From: Prochlorococcus sp. AG-363-O16
GTDB taxonomy: Bacteria; Cyanobacteriota; Cyanobacteriia; PCC-6307; Cyanobiaceae
Assembly: GCA_003280095.1 (NCBI GenBank)
Contig: QCGA01000015.1
Span: forward strand, 1-35,588
DNA length: 35,588 bases
Direction of reading: 5' to 3'
The position numbers and the translations under genes were made by a program. The stretch's first letter is position 1, and every line of letters begins with the position of its first letter. This document shows positions 1-9,022 of this stretch, one piece after another. The notes under the pieces were generated by a model, which was given only the letters and a program-made list of their open reading frames with translations, had not been told where the DNA came from and did no database searches.

Positions 1-8
1 AAAAGAGA

Positions 9-1235
9 TTAAGAAGAAGGAACACCTAGTATCATTCCAGCTCTCACTTTCCAAGGAGAAAGCCAAAAAAGTTTAAGCATAACCAATATAAGTTTTGGTA
101 ATGGCAGAGTATTAGCTAAGAAACCTGCCCAATCTTCCTGAGGTAATCTGAAAAAAGTAGCAAAGAAACAACGCAATCGAGATTCTTCAAAACTCATTAA
201 CCTGCTCAAACCAAATTGGTACAAACGATGGCGTTGAACAAGCTCATTAGACCAAAGTACTTTCCAACCGGCCTTGGCAATAAGGGAAGAATCAAGCTGA
301 GGGTCCAAAGAAATTGCTTGAGCTAACTCTCTAGCCAATGCAGGAGCCCGACGCAATAAAGCTCCAACCATGTACCCAGAAGCAGGATGAACCATACTTG
401 CTGCTCCACCAAAGGCAAGCCATGGCTGAGTTCGATCAGGCAAAGGCAAATTCATAGGGAATAAACAATGTTCCTCATGAATCACTTGGGTTATCTCAAC
501 CCCTCTAGAGGAAAGCCTAGTAATCAATCTCTCTTTTAAAATTTCCCTTGTAAGAGGAGGAGAACATGCTAAGGAAGTTTCCTCAACAAAAAAAACCCCT
601 TCACCAAAATCCATTGCATAAAGGAACGTAGGTGGCTGAGATAGTTGAAGCTCATCTAAATGGTCCGAACGAAAATCCATAAGGACAAACTGTCCCTCTT
701 TAACCGGAGGTGAGCTGAACCGACCAACTACCCCATATGCAGCTTGTTGGGCTACTGGTCCAAGATTTGGACGACGTATAAACCTGCTTTTGTGGCCACT
801 TGCATCAATAACAACTCTCGCGATATATGAATTTCCACTACTGCAAATGACTTCTGTATTGGCTCCTTTTAAACGAACCTTTTCTGCGGTCTCTACCTGC
901 CAATCAAGTTTTCCACATCGATTTAGAAGAGATTGCTGCAATGCACTTTGATTAAACAAACCATAGTCAAAATTATGTTCTATCGGGTTGCTTCCATCTT
1001 TTCCTATTCCGTCGCCAAAATAGCTGACAGTATTACTCCAGCGATGGCCTAACAGAGACGCCATCCCCAAAGTTTCTAGTTCTTCAGCCCATATTCCATA
1101 TGTATTTGGCCAAGGTTTATCTGGAGTGTGAGAAGCAAGAGCTGTAACTTTCAAGTCCTGCTCTGCCAACTCAGCAACTATGCAAAGAGCCGCTGGACCA
1201 GCTCCCATGACCAAAACATCAGAAAAATTGCTCAA
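9..1235 (-). CDS. crtL: Lycopene beta-cyclase
   Basis: FAD/NAD(P)-dependent cyclase that closes the ends of lycopene to beta-ionone rings, giving beta-carotene (and, with other cyclases, alpha-carotene) for photosystems and antenna. The 408-aa product opens with a dinucleotide-binding motif (VMGAGPAALC, residues 9-18), has the family's internal IDASGHKS stretch and ends with the conserved GGAASMVHPASGYMVGALLR-type region, all typical of plant/cyanobacterial CrtL. The start is TTG, only 2 nt after the gyrA stop, so it is almost certainly co-transcribed with and translationally close to gyrA. No ATG is available nearby. Length is normal for the family. Beta rather than epsilon specificity cannot be decided from sequence by eye alone. 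Confidence 0.9.
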   Translation of the reverse strand: MSNFSDVLVMGAGPAALCIVAELAEQDLKVTALASHTPDKPWPNTYGIWAEELETLGMASLLGHRWSNTVSYFGDGIGKDGSNPIEHNFDYGLFNQSALQQSLLNRCGKLDWQVETAEKVRLKGANTEVICSSGNSYIARVVIDASGHKSRFIRRPNLGPVAQQAAYGVVGRFSSPPVKEGQFVLMDFRSDHLDELQLSQPPTFLYAMDFGEGVFFVEETSLACSPPLTREILKERLITRLSSRGVEITQVIHEEHCLFPMNLPLPDRTQPWLAFGGAASMVHPASGYMVGALLRRAPALARELAQAISLDPQLDSSLIAKAGWKVLWSNELVQRHRLYQFGLSRLMSFEESRLRCFFATFFRLPQEDWAGFLANTLPLPKLILVMLKLFWLSPWKVRAGMILGVPSS

Positions 1236-1237
1236 TG

Positions 1238-3865
1238 TCAGCTAGTTGGATCCTCTTTCTCAGAAACTTTTTCAGAAGAGTCAGAGTCACCTAAGGGAAC
1301 TTCAGTCTCTTCGGCTTCAGGTGGTACAAGTACAACCTCAGAAAGACGATCCCCTGAATCAAGACGTTGAAGTCGTACCCCAGTAGCTGCTCGTGATTGT
1401 TGAGGAATCTTATCTGCACTAGTTCTAACAATGACTCCTCTCTCACTGACAAGCAAAAGCTCCTCTCCTGAGCCCAATACTCTTAATCCAACCATCTCAT
1501 CACCATCACGTCTAAATTTCATAGCTCTTAGTCCCATTCCAGCTCTTTTTTGTAAACGAAATTGAGTTACAGGAACACGTTTACCTAGTCCACTAGCTGA
1601 TGCAACTAAAGCCCATGGCCCTTGGCTCAAAGCATTTGACTCAGGACTTTCAGCTAGATCTTCCTCAATACTTTGGGCCACTTGATCAGCAAGCTCAACT
1701 GGAAGTACATCCATACTCACCAAAGAATCACCAGAACGCAAGTTCATTGATCTGACCCCACGTGCAGTTCTACCTAAAGGCCTTAACTCCTCCTCATTAA
1801 GTCGAAAATGTATGGTCATCCCCGCCCTTGATCCAATCAAAACGCTATCTCCAGAAGCAGCTAACCTCACCCAACTAAGTGAATCCCCTTCTTCTAGACC
1901 AATGGCAATTAAACCGTTAGATCGGATCTTATTAAATGCAGATAGAGATGTTCGCTTTATGAAACCTCCCTGGGTCAACATTAAAAGATGTGCATCCTCC
2001 TCAAAAGAACCAACTGCAATAAGAGAAGTAATCGCTTCTTCACGTGGAATAGGCAAAAGTTGAACTACTGGAGTGCCTTTTGCTGTTCGACTACATTGTG
2101 GGACTCGATAAGCAGGAAGTGCATAAACCACTCCTCGATCACTAAACATCAACAAAGTATCGTGATCGTTACAACTAATAAACAGCTTTACAGCCTCTTC
2201 ACCCTGACTTCTAGTCCCTGCCTTTCCTCGTGTCCCCCTACTAGTTGCTTCAAATTCACTTACAGGCATTCGTTTTAAATATCCAGTCTCTGTCAACAAA
2301 ACTACTGACCTTTCATTAGCAATAAGATCGATATCCTCAAGTCCACCTCCAAGATCTAATATTTCTGTTCGTCTAGTTGAATAATATTTTTCACGAAGGC
2401 TCGAAAGCTCAAATTCAATCAAGCCAAATACTCTTTCCTTTCTGGCAAGAATATCTTTATAATCTGCTATCTTTGCAACTAAATCATCGTGTTCCAATCT
2501 AATTTTATCTCCTTCAAGTGCAGTTAAACGTCGAAGTTGCATCTGAAGAATTGCATCTGCTTGAATATCAGTTAATCCATGTTTTTCCTGAAGTTGTTCT
2601 CTAGCAGATGATGTATCTGAAGCTGCTCTAATCAAAGCAATAATAGGATCTAGTTGATCCAATGCAAGAAGAAGTCCTAACAATATATGATCTCTTTCTT
2701 CGGCTTTACGTAACAAGTATTTAGTGCGTCTTTCTATTGTTTCCACGCGGAACTCTAAAAATACTTGCAACATTTTCCTTAGCGTTAGAAGTATAGGCTC
2801 ACCATTCACCAAGGCCAACATATGTGCACTAAAATTACTCTGTAGAGGAGTTAATTTGAATAAATTATTCAGTACTACCTGAGGATAGGCATCTCTTCTA
2901 AGTTCAACAACTATTCGCATCCCATCCCTATCACTTTCGTCACGTATATCTGAAATACCCTCTAGTTTCTTATCATTAACCATATCAGCTATCCTCTCAA
3001 TTAGTGCTGCCTTATTTGTCTGGAAAGGTAATTGAGTGATAACAACAGCATCTCTATCAGGCCTTCCTGTTGTTTCAATGGTTTCAATACTAGCGACCCC
3101 TCTCATAGTGATAGATCCTCTACCAGTCAAATAAGTTTCACGGATCCCATTTCTTCCTAAAATCTGACCACCTGTAGGGAAGTCCGGTCCAGGAATTATT
3201 GCTATTAATTCTTCCTCAGTAATTTCGGGATTAGAAATCAGAGCAGTCAACCCATCTATAAGTTCACCTAAATTATGGGGAGGAATGTTTGTGGCCATTC
3301 CAACCGCAATACCAGAAGACCCATTAAGTAATAACTGAGGAATTCGTGCAGGCAAAACAGTTGGTTCTTGCTGAGAACCATCAAAATTGTCTGCGAAATC
3401 AACTGTCTCAGCCTCAATATCTTCTAAAAGGCTGTCAGTTGTTAAAGCCTGCAAACGCGATTCGGTATATCGCATAGCAGCAGGAGGGTCATTATCAACG
3501 GAGCCAAAATTTCCATGCCCATCTATCAGGGGCATTTGCATAGAGAAATCTTGCGCCATTCGAACCAAAGCGTCGTATACCGCCGTATCTCCATGAGGGT
3601 GATATTTACCTAGGACCTCACCTACAACTCGAGCACATTTCCTATAAGGCCGATCACTGGTTAAGCCAAGTTCATACATCGCATAGAGAATCCGCCTATG
3701 AACGGGCTTAAGTCCATCACGAGCATCAGGAAGAGCGCGCCCGACTATGACACTCATCGCGTACTCCAAGTAGGAGCGCGACATCTCATTACGAAGGTCA
3801 GTCAGGATGATGCGATCGTCCGACTCACCAGGACCTCCACTACCAGGTCCCACTGGATCAGCCAT
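1238..3865 (-). CDS. gyrA: DNA gyrase subunit A
   Basis: Breakage-reunion subunit of gyrase, which with GyrB introduces negative supercoils using ATP. The catalytic tyrosine lies in AAMRYTE (Tyr133 from the chosen start). The quinolone-determining region is [15 protein letters not shown] (residues 91-105), with Thr where E. coli has Ser83. The C-terminal beta-pinwheel follows, with a GyrA-box-like SRGTRGKAG. The frame is open to a TTG at 3883, but I choose the ATG at 3865 (MADPVGPG...), which gives 875 aa and the N-terminus expected in picocyanobacteria. The C-terminus is acidic. crtL begins 2 nt downstream. Confidence 0.96.
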   Translation of the reverse strand: MADPVGPGSGGPGESDDRIILTDLRNEMSRSYLEYAMSVIVGRALPDARDGLKPVHRRILYAMYELGLTSDRPYRKCARVVGEVLGKYHPHGDTAVYDALVRMAQDFSMQMPLIDGHGNFGSVDNDPPAAMRYTESRLQALTTDSLLEDIEAETVDFADNFDGSQQEPTVLPARIPQLLLNGSSGIAVGMATNIPPHNLGELIDGLTALISNPEITEEELIAIIPGPDFPTGGQILGRNGIRETYLTGRGSITMRGVASIETIETTGRPDRDAVVITQLPFQTNKAALIERIADMVNDKKLEGISDIRDESDRDGMRIVVELRRDAYPQVVLNNLFKLTPLQSNFSAHMLALVNGEPILLTLRKMLQVFLEFRVETIERRTKYLLRKAEERDHILLGLLLALDQLDPIIALIRAASDTSSAREQLQEKHGLTDIQADAILQMQLRRLTALEGDKIRLEHDDLVAKIADYKDILARKERVFGLIEFELSSLREKYYSTRRTEILDLGGGLEDIDLIANERSVVLLTETGYLKRMPVSEFEATSRGTRGKAGTRSQGEEAVKLFISCNDHDTLLMFSDRGVVYALPAYRVPQCSRTAKGTPVVQLLPIPREEAITSLIAVGSFEEDAHLLMLTQGGFIKRTSLSAFNKIRSNGLIAIGLEEGDSLSWVRLAASGDSVLIGSRAGMTIHFRLNEEELRPLGRTARGVRSMNLRSGDSLVSMDVLPVELADQVAQSIEEDLAESPESNALSQGPWALVASASGLGKRVPVTQFRLQKRAGMGLRAMKFRRDGDEMVGLRVLGSGEELLLVSERGVIVRTSADKIPQQSRAATGVRLQRLDSGDRLSEVVLVPPEAEETEVPLGDSDSSEKVSEKEDPTS

Positions 3866-4013
3866 AAAAGAGCCGGTTACCAACTATAAGAATATCTCGG
3901 CAACCGGTTAATTGAGGCACTACCTTCAATCAAAAACATCTCCTCTACTGACACATACAACAGAAAAGTCTTGAAAAAGTCTCTAAAGTTCATCATCCAT
4001 TACGAATTGAGCA

Positions 4014-4604
4014 ATGGGCGCGACTGAAGAAGACAAATCCGTGACATCAAAAGATGCTCTTGGAAAAGCTGAATCATCAGGAATTACGGGAGAAACCTCC
4101 TCTCCTTCAGATAATGAACCGCCAAAAATTGCCCACAATGGGAAGAGCGGAATAGATACCTGGGAACCACAACTAAAGGAAAATACTTTTGAGAAGCAAA
4201 CAACTAATAAATCTAATGATCCAGAAAAACCTAAAAATGTAACCATTCCTGTATTGCCCAATGAGGCTCAAAACGAGGGAGGCGAATGGGAACTGCTATT
4301 GGGGAAGATAAAAAGCTGGTTTAAAGAGGCAAATATTCAAAATTCAACCCAAAAGCTCTTACAACCGCTATTGATCACCGCAGGAGTAATCGGAACAATT
4401 CTTTTTTTCTCTATCTATGGAAAAATTCTGAATACAGTGGCTCTCTTCCCTCTAGCTCCTCGTCTTTTCGAATTGGTAGGAACCATATGGATTTTGACAT
4501 TTTCCTCTAAACGCCTCATCAAGGTTCAAGATCGTCAAAAACTCCTAACAGAGCTAACAAAAAACTGGGCAGAGTTTCTTGGGACAAATCGCAACAAGGG
4601 TTAA
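4014..4604 (+). CDS. CAAD-domain (CURT1-like) thylakoid membrane protein
   Basis: A 196-aa protein in two parts. Residues 1-90 are hydrophilic, acidic and probably disordered (rich in S, T, E, P, N). A C-terminal module follows with an amphipathic stretch (about 92-115), two adjacent membrane helices (about 119-137 and 143-165) and a final amphipathic helix (about 168-190). This arrangement, with the GTIWILTFSSKRLI segment, matches the CAAD domain. CAAD is found appended to some cyanobacterial aminoacyl-tRNA synthetases and as free-standing proteins related to plant CURT1, which bends thylakoid edges. Here it is free-standing. It is divergent from gyrA with a gap of about 150 bp. A role in shaping or anchoring to thylakoids is inferred from the family. 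Confidence 0.8.
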   Translation: MGATEEDKSVTSKDALGKAESSGITGETSSPSDNEPPKIAHNGKSGIDTWEPQLKENTFEKQTTNKSNDPEKPKNVTIPVLPNEAQNEGGEWELLLGKIKSWFKEANIQNSTQKLLQPLLITAGVIGTILFFSIYGKILNTVALFPLAPRLFELVGTIWILTFSSKRLIKVQDRQKLLTELTKNWAEFLGTNRNKG

Positions 4605-4681
4605 AAATTAGGGCTTAACCACACACACTGCTTTTTTGTGCACGCAAGTTGGTAGCTTGGCGAGAATTGATATCAAGTGCG

Positions 4682-5845
4682 TTGGACATTCAGCTCGGAC
4701 GCTCCAAGGTCGTTCGCCGGGCCTATGGCATCGACGAAATAGCCTTAGTGCCAGGTGGACGCACAGTGGATCCAGAAGCCACTGACACAAGCTGGTGCAT
4801 AGGTGGGATCACACGTGAGATCCCAATCATTGCTAGCGCCATGGATGGAGTCGTTGACGTTGAGATGGCCAGCAAACTCTCTCAACTTGGTGCGCTAGGT
4901 GTACTCAACCTAGAAGGAGTTCAAACCCGTTACGAAGATCCAAAACCAATCCTCAAGAAGATCTCATCGGTAGGCAATGATTCTTTTGTTCCCTTAATGC
5001 AACAGATCTATTCACAACCAATAAAAGAAGAACTAATAAAAACGAGGATTCAAGAGATTAAATCCAAAGGAGCTATAGCTGCTGTCAGTGGAACTCCAGT
5101 AGCAGCAATCCGCTTTGGAAAAACAATTGCAGAAGCCGGCGCAGACCTTTTTTTTGTTCAAGCAACAGTAGTTTCCACGGAGCACGTAGGTGCACAAGGT
5201 CGAGAGAACCTAGACCTTGAGGAATTGTGCAAAGACATTGGAATCCCTGTCCTAATAGGAAATTGTGTAACTTATGACGTTGCTCTCAAGTTAATGAAAG
5301 CTGGAGCAGCAGGTGTAATGGTTGGGATAGGGCCTGGTGCAGCGTGTACCTCAAGAGGTGTACTTGGGGTAGGAATTCCTCAAGCAACAGCAGTAGCAGA
5401 CTGTGCAGCTGCCAGGGAAGACTTCTTCAAGGAAACCAATCGGTACGTCCCGATAATTGCCGATGGAGGGATTATTACTGGAGGAGACATCTGCAAATGC
5501 TTGGCTTGCGGAGCTGATGCAGTAATGATTGGCTCGCCTATTGCAAGAGCGGAAGAGGCACCCGGCAAAGGGTTTCATTGGGGTATGGCAACCCCTAGCC
5601 CAGTTTTACCAAGAGGAACAAGGGTCAAGGTTGGCCAAACAGGAACTGTTGAAAAGATCATCAAAGGGCCAGCAAGCCTTGATGATGGGACACATAACCT
5701 CCTAGGAGCAATCAAGACCTCAATGGGGACTCTTGGTGCTCAAACAATTAAAGAAATGCAAAATGTTGAAGTAGTTGTAGCACCTTCACTTCTTACAGAA
5801 GGAAAGGTTTACCAAAAGGCCCAGCAATTGGGAATGGGCAAATAA
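4682..5845 (+). CDS. guaB3: GuaB3-type IMP dehydrogenase family protein
   Basis: A TIM-barrel protein of the IMP dehydrogenase/GMP reductase family, which would catalyse NAD-dependent IMP to XMP in guanine nucleotide synthesis. The catalytic-loop cysteine is in GIGPGAACTSRG and the phosphate-binding ADGGIITGGD stretch is present. There is no pair of CBS domains between barrel strands, which marks the short GuaB3 subfamily of cyanobacteria and actinobacteria rather than classical GuaB. The frame is open from a GTG at 4649, but the TTG at 4682 gives MDIQLGRSK and 387 aa, the usual length and N-terminus for the subfamily. Yfr1 and trxA follow, a neighbourhood conserved in cyanobacteria. Confidence 0.9.
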   Translation: MDIQLGRSKVVRRAYGIDEIALVPGGRTVDPEATDTSWCIGGITREIPIIASAMDGVVDVEMASKLSQLGALGVLNLEGVQTRYEDPKPILKKISSVGNDSFVPLMQQIYSQPIKEELIKTRIQEIKSKGAIAAVSGTPVAAIRFGKTIAEAGADLFFVQATVVSTEHVGAQGRENLDLEELCKDIGIPVLIGNCVTYDVALKLMKAGAAGVMVGIGPGAACTSRGVLGVGIPQATAVADCAAAREDFFKETNRYVPIIADGGIITGGDICKCLACGADAVMIGSPIARAEEAPGKGFHWGMATPSPVLPRGTRVKVGQTGTVEKIIKGPASLDDGTHNLLGAIKTSMGTLGAQTIKEMQNVEVVVAPSLLTEGKVYQKAQQLGMGK

Positions 5846-5894
5846 ATTAAGGAAAAACACTAGGGAAAAAAGTGTAATACTCTCTTTTCGGAGT

Positions 5895-5900
5895 TAGTAT
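5895..5900 (+). promoter_or_regulatory. Candidate -10 element of yfr1
   Basis: TAGTAT lies 6 nt before the inferred first nucleotide of Yfr1 (about 5907). No clear -35 box is visible. The placement is inferred from the RNA's 5' hairpin, not from mapped transcription. Confidence 0.45.
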
Positions 5901-5906
5901 CAGGAC

Positions 5907-5964
5907 GTGAGGGCTCCGGCCCACACACTCCTCACACCACCCGCCCGACGTGTTCGGGCTTTTT
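5907..5964 (+). ncRNA. yfr1: Yfr1 small regulatory RNA
   Basis: A short RNA gene in the guaB3-trxA gap. It has the Yfr1 architecture: a 5' hairpin (5911-5914 GGGC paired with 5919-5922 GCCC, tetraloop TCCG, extendable through GTG/CAC around an A-A mismatch), then an unpaired stretch carrying the ultraconserved ACTCCTCACAC (5927-5937), then a 3' terminator hairpin with a T tract. In cyanobacteria Yfr1 is a highly expressed trans-acting RNA of about 54-65 nt. Its unpaired motif base-pairs with target mRNAs, including outer-membrane porin mRNAs in MED4. Location upstream of trxA matches other cyanobacteria. The exact 5' end is estimated. Confidence 0.92.
5943..5964 (+). terminator. Rho-independent terminator of yfr1
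   Basis: Perfect 6-bp GC-rich stem GCCCGA (5943-5948) / TCGGGC (5954-5959), 5-nt loop, followed by five T (5960-5964). It forms the 3' hairpin of Yfr1. Confidence 0.9.
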
Positions 5965-6068
5965 GTATTCTCTATTACGCGACCGTCACAGTTCTTCCTG
6001 CTGAAGCAACTAAATGATGTTTTCAGCGCAGCGGTTGCTAAGTTCTTTTGATATAGACATCACCTGGA

Positions 6069-6392
6069 ATGTCAAGCGCTACTGCAGTTACAGATGCTTC
6101 CTTCGAGCAGGACGTTCTTCAAAGCGAAGTTCCTGTCCTGGTTGACTTTTGGGCACCATGGTGCGGCCCTTGCAGGATGGTTGCACCAATTGTCGATGAA
6201 ATTGCCAAGGAATTTGAAGGGAAAATCAAAGTTTTCAAGCTCAACACTGATGAGAACCCCAATGTTGCAAGCCAATACGGCATACGCAGCATCCCCACAC
6301 TCATGGTTTTCAAAGGCGGACAAAAAGTCGACACCGTAGTGGGGGCCGTACCAAAAGCCACTTTGTCTGGAACAATTTCAAAATATCTCTGA
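6069..6392 (+). CDS. trxA: Thioredoxin
   Basis: Thiol-disulfide oxidoreductase of 107 aa. The active site is WCGPC (Cys32, Cys35), preceded by VDFWAP, and the cis-proline loop SIPTLM is present. It is the m-type/TrxA thioredoxin that passes electrons from thioredoxin reductase or ferredoxin:thioredoxin reductase to Calvin-cycle and biosynthetic enzymes. ATG start. It lies about 100 nt after the Yfr1 terminator, so it has its own promoter or is read independently of guaB3. Confidence 0.95.
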   Translation: MSSATAVTDASFEQDVLQSEVPVLVDFWAPWCGPCRMVAPIVDEIAKEFEGKIKVFKLNTDENPNVASQYGIRSIPTLMVFKGGQKVDTVVGAVPKATLSGTISKYL

Positions 6393-6465
6393 GCCATTAA
6401 TTCATTCAAATCCCAGAATTAAACACAGAGACAAAAGTATCCAATGAACAGTTAAAGGAAAATCA

Positions 6466-7107
6466 GTGGGATTGCGCCTAGGTCTAATTGATTACGGAAT
6501 GGGCAACCTGCTTTCAGTGCAGCTTGCTTTTAGTCGACTAAATCAGTCTCTAAAGATAGTTCGACAATCGTCAGACCTTTCTTATGTTGATTCCCTTGTT
6601 CTTCCAGGCGTTGGAGCATTCGATCCAGCCATGGAGCAATTAACCAAAACTGGTCTAGTTCCAGATCTAAAGACTTGGGTAAAGGAAGATAAGCCACTTC
6701 TTGGGATATGTCTTGGGCTACAACTATTTTTTGAATCAAGTGAAGAAGGCCAATTAGAGGGCCTCGGATTCCTTAAAGGAAAAGTTCAAAGACTCCCAAA
6801 TAATGAGGGTGAAAGAGTCCCTCACATGGGGTGGGCACCGCTAATGGAACACAAAAAATGTCCGTTACTAAGACAACAAATACAGAACAATTGGATGTAT
6901 TTTGTGCATTCATACTCTGCTGTACCTAAAGAAATACAGGATCTTGCAGCAACAACGCAATTTGGAACCACCTCTGTTACTGCAATGGTTTGGAAGGGAA
7001 GGCTGGGAGCTTGCCAATTCCATCCGGAGAAATCAGCAGAACACGGCAAGCGAATGCTACAGAATTGGCTTGAATGGCTTAATGATGGAGCTGTCCCCAC
7101 TCCGTGA
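6466..7107 (+). CDS. hisH: Imidazole glycerol phosphate synthase, glutaminase subunit
   Basis: Class I glutamine amidotransferase subunit that feeds ammonia to HisF in histidine biosynthesis. The 213-aa protein begins GLIDYGMGNLLSV (typical of HisH), carries the nucleophile in GICLGLQL (Cys82) and the His-Glu pair in CQFHPEKS (His186, Glu188). Start is GTG, with an AAAGGA ribosome-binding site about 6 nt upstream. The stop overlaps the rsmD start by 4 nt (GTGA). Confidence 0.95.
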   Translation: MGLRLGLIDYGMGNLLSVQLAFSRLNQSLKIVRQSSDLSYVDSLVLPGVGAFDPAMEQLTKTGLVPDLKTWVKEDKPLLGICLGLQLFFESSEEGQLEGLGFLKGKVQRLPNNEGERVPHMGWAPLMEHKKCPLLRQQIQNNWMYFVHSYSAVPKEIQDLAATTQFGTTSVTAMVWKGRLGACQFHPEKSAEHGKRMLQNWLEWLNDGAVPTP

Positions 7108-7736
7108 CTAATTCATTAAGGCTCTCTGGAGGCAGAAGATTACAAAGTCCAAAAGGAAAAAATACAAGGCCAACAACTGGTCGAGTAAGAGAAGCTGTAA
7201 TGAATATCCTTTGCGATCGACTAAAAGACTGCCACTGGTTAGACCTTTTCAGTGGTAGCGGTGTAATGAGCTGCGAGGCGTTAAGGCGAGGCGCTAAAAG
7301 AGTCGTAGCAGTTGAACTACATCCAAAAACAGTTCAAATCTGTAGGGAGAACTTATCATTGACAAAATCCAGCCTTAACAAGGCTGTAACAGTCCAAATA
7401 ATCAACCAAGATGCATTGAAATGGCTTAAGCAAGGCTGCAAGTCAGCAGGACGGGGACAGTTCGTAGGAAGATTCAACCTTGTGTATGTAGATCCTCCAT
7501 ACAATTCAAATCTGTATTTACCCTCTTTGAATGCTCTACTTCTAGGAAACTGGTTAAGCAAAGATTCGCTGGTTGTATGTGAATACTCTGCTTACAAGAC
7601 ACTCGAGATCCCACAGGAATGGATCGAATACGACCGGAGGTCGTATGGGCAAAGCTCTTTACTACTAATTAGCCCCCGAGAGGTTCATTGCGACGATACT
7701 GGTTCCATGCAGCAACAAACAAACCAAGCAAAGTGA
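7104..7736 (+). CDS. rsmD: 16S rRNA (guanine966-N2)-methyltransferase RsmD
   Basis: SAM-dependent methyltransferase for 16S rRNA G966. Visible are the N-terminal [25 protein letters not shown] region typical in position and composition of RsmD (from residue 8), the SAM motif LDLFSGSG (47-54) and catalytic DPPY (130-133). The GTG start overlaps the hisH stop by 4 nt, so the two are translationally coupled. The final 22 or so codons run antisense over the 3' part of petG, so the C-terminal tail (after about residue 188) is constrained by petG and is probably lineage-specific. Confidence 0.92.
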   Translation: MTNSLRLSGGRRLQSPKGKNTRPTTGRVREAVMNILCDRLKDCHWLDLFSGSGVMSCEALRRGAKRVVAVELHPKTVQICRENLSLTKSSLNKAVTVQIINQDALKWLKQGCKSAGRGQFVGRFNLVYVDPPYNSNLYLPSLNALLLGNWLSKDSLVVCEYSAYKTLEIPQEWIEYDRRSYGQSSLLLISPREVHCDDTGSMQQQTNQAK

Positions 7737-7782
7737 CAGGGACAAGACCTAGGACTATGCCCAGAAGGAGGGGTTCAATCAT
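7669..7782 (-). CDS. petG: Cytochrome b6f complex subunit 5 (PetG)
   Basis: A 37-aa single-helix subunit of the thylakoid cytochrome b6f complex, needed for its assembly and stability. It begins [18 protein letters not shown], continues with [11 protein letters not shown] and ends in a short polar tail, as PetG does in all cyanobacteria. It starts at ATG 7782 and stops TAA at 7669-7671. It is convergent with rsmD and overlaps its last 68 nt. The start is 56 nt from the divergent cytochrome c gene, so the two promoters share that gap. Confidence 0.96.
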   Translation of the reverse strand: MIEPLLLGIVLGLVPVTLLGLFVAAWNQYRRNEPLGG

Positions 7783-7838
7783 AATGCAGCAATTGTTGAA
7801 GTGATTATAGATAATCCATCAATCGTACCTATTTTTTC

Positions 7839-8219
7839 GTGAGTTCCTCTTCCTCAAAATCTGAAATTGGCAGCGGGGGCCTGATCAGAGCATTGATTGT
7901 CCTTGCCGCTACAACATGTATTTTATTTGTGCTATCCATATTGGTTCTATCCCAAATGGATCCGTTTGTTAACGCAACTCTTAAAATCGATGGATCTAAA
8001 TCAAATGGAGCCCAACTCTTCCGAATTAATTGTGCGGGATGCCATGGGATTTCAGCTCAGGGATTAGTTGGGCCCAATCTCCGTTCAATAAGTGATCGAA
8101 ATAAAGACTCCAAATTAATCAAACAGATTGTGAGTGGGAAAACGCCTCCTATGCCTAGTTTTGAAATGGATCCAAAATCAATGGCTGACCTGCTTTCCTA
8201 TCTCCATTCCTTAAAGTGA
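7839..8219 (+). CDS. cytM: Membrane-anchored c-type cytochrome, probably cytochrome cM
   Basis: A 126-aa class I cytochrome c. An N-terminal Ser-rich tail and one uncleaved-looking membrane helix (about residues 15-38) precede a compact heme domain with CAGCH (Cys65, Cys68, His69) and a Met axial ligand in PPMPSF (Met105). An N-terminal membrane anchor on a small heme domain, next to petG, suggests CytM, a low-potential cytochrome conserved in cyanobacteria and implicated in regulating photosynthetic/respiratory electron flow. Start is GTG; no ATG is available before the helix. It could instead be another anchored cytochrome c of class I. Confidence 0.8.
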   Translation: MSSSSSKSEIGSGGLIRALIVLAATTCILFVLSILVLSQMDPFVNATLKIDGSKSNGAQLFRINCAGCHGISAQGLVGPNLRSISDRNKDSKLIKQIVSGKTPPMPSFEMDPKSMADLLSYLHSLK

Positions 8220-8229
8220 GAAAAATAAA

Positions 8230-8970
8230 TTGTCTATTTTACTCACTGTTGTATTGGTAGAACCTGCAGGCCCACTAAATGTAGGAAGTGTTGCAAGGCT
8301 TTGTGAGAATTTTGGAGTGAAAGAACTTCGTATTGTCGCTCCTAGATGTGATATCCATTCTCCTGAAGCTTTAAAAATGGCAGTAAAAGGGAAGGACTTA
8401 CTCATAAGAGCACCTAAATTCAGGAGTCTTCCTGATGCAATTGCAGATTGCAGGGTGGTTATCGCAACATGCGGTCGGGTCGAACATGGACAAATCCCCT
8501 TAAACTCTCCAACAGAAATTTCTAAATGGTTAACCGAAATTTCATATACTCATCAAATCGCATTGGTTTTCGGAAGAGAAGACCGTGGTCTTACAAACTC
8601 AGAACTCTTGCTTGCACAAAGAGTACTCACACTCCACAGTAAACAAACCTGTCCTTCATTAAACCTTTCCCATGCAGTAGCAATAGTGCTTCATCAAATA
8701 GAACAAAGCTTGCAAGAGAGAGCAATTGACAAAAGAAAAGATTCCAAGTTAGAACCTGCAACAGCCCTGGAATTAGATGATTGTCTAAATGACGCAGAAA
8801 AACTTTTGCTTGAAGTAGGTTTCTTACTAAAACATACTGCCGAATCAAGAATGGCAAAAGTGCGTGGCTTACTCCAAAGGGCTGCCATCAGATCAAAAGA
8901 AGTATCCTTAATAAGGGGAATGATCAGACAACTACGTTGGGCAATCAAATCTACCGATCCATCTCCCTAG
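8230..8970 (+). CDS. TrmH/SpoU-family RNA methyltransferase, TrmJ-like
   Basis: A 246-aa SPOUT-fold methyltransferase that 2'-O-methylates tRNA or rRNA. Motif 1 is VEPAGPLNVGSVARLCENFG near the N-terminus. Motif 2, ALVFGREDRGL, and motif 3, CPSLNLSHAVAI, follow in the order expected for the trefoil-knot cofactor site. A helical C-terminal extension, as in TrmJ (tRNA Cm32/Um32), completes the protein. TTG start, 10 nt after the cytochrome gene stop. TrmJ versus a paralogous SpoU specificity cannot be settled by eye. Confidence 0.85.
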   Translation: MSILLTVVLVEPAGPLNVGSVARLCENFGVKELRIVAPRCDIHSPEALKMAVKGKDLLIRAPKFRSLPDAIADCRVVIATCGRVEHGQIPLNSPTEISKWLTEISYTHQIALVFGREDRGLTNSELLLAQRVLTLHSKQTCPSLNLSHAVAIVLHQIEQSLQERAIDKRKDSKLEPATALELDDCLNDAEKLLLEVGFLLKHTAESRMAKVRGLLQRAAIRSKEVSLIRGMIRQLRWAIKSTDPSP

Positions 8971-9022
8971 CATTTAGAAAGAATCCGATTCCAAGCAAAA
9001 CAACCATACAAAAGAAAGAAAA

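Noticed and set aside
3983-4261. Minus-strand ORF of 92 codons
   Set aside because: Antisense to the CAAD gene; the plus frame has the coherent domain structure.
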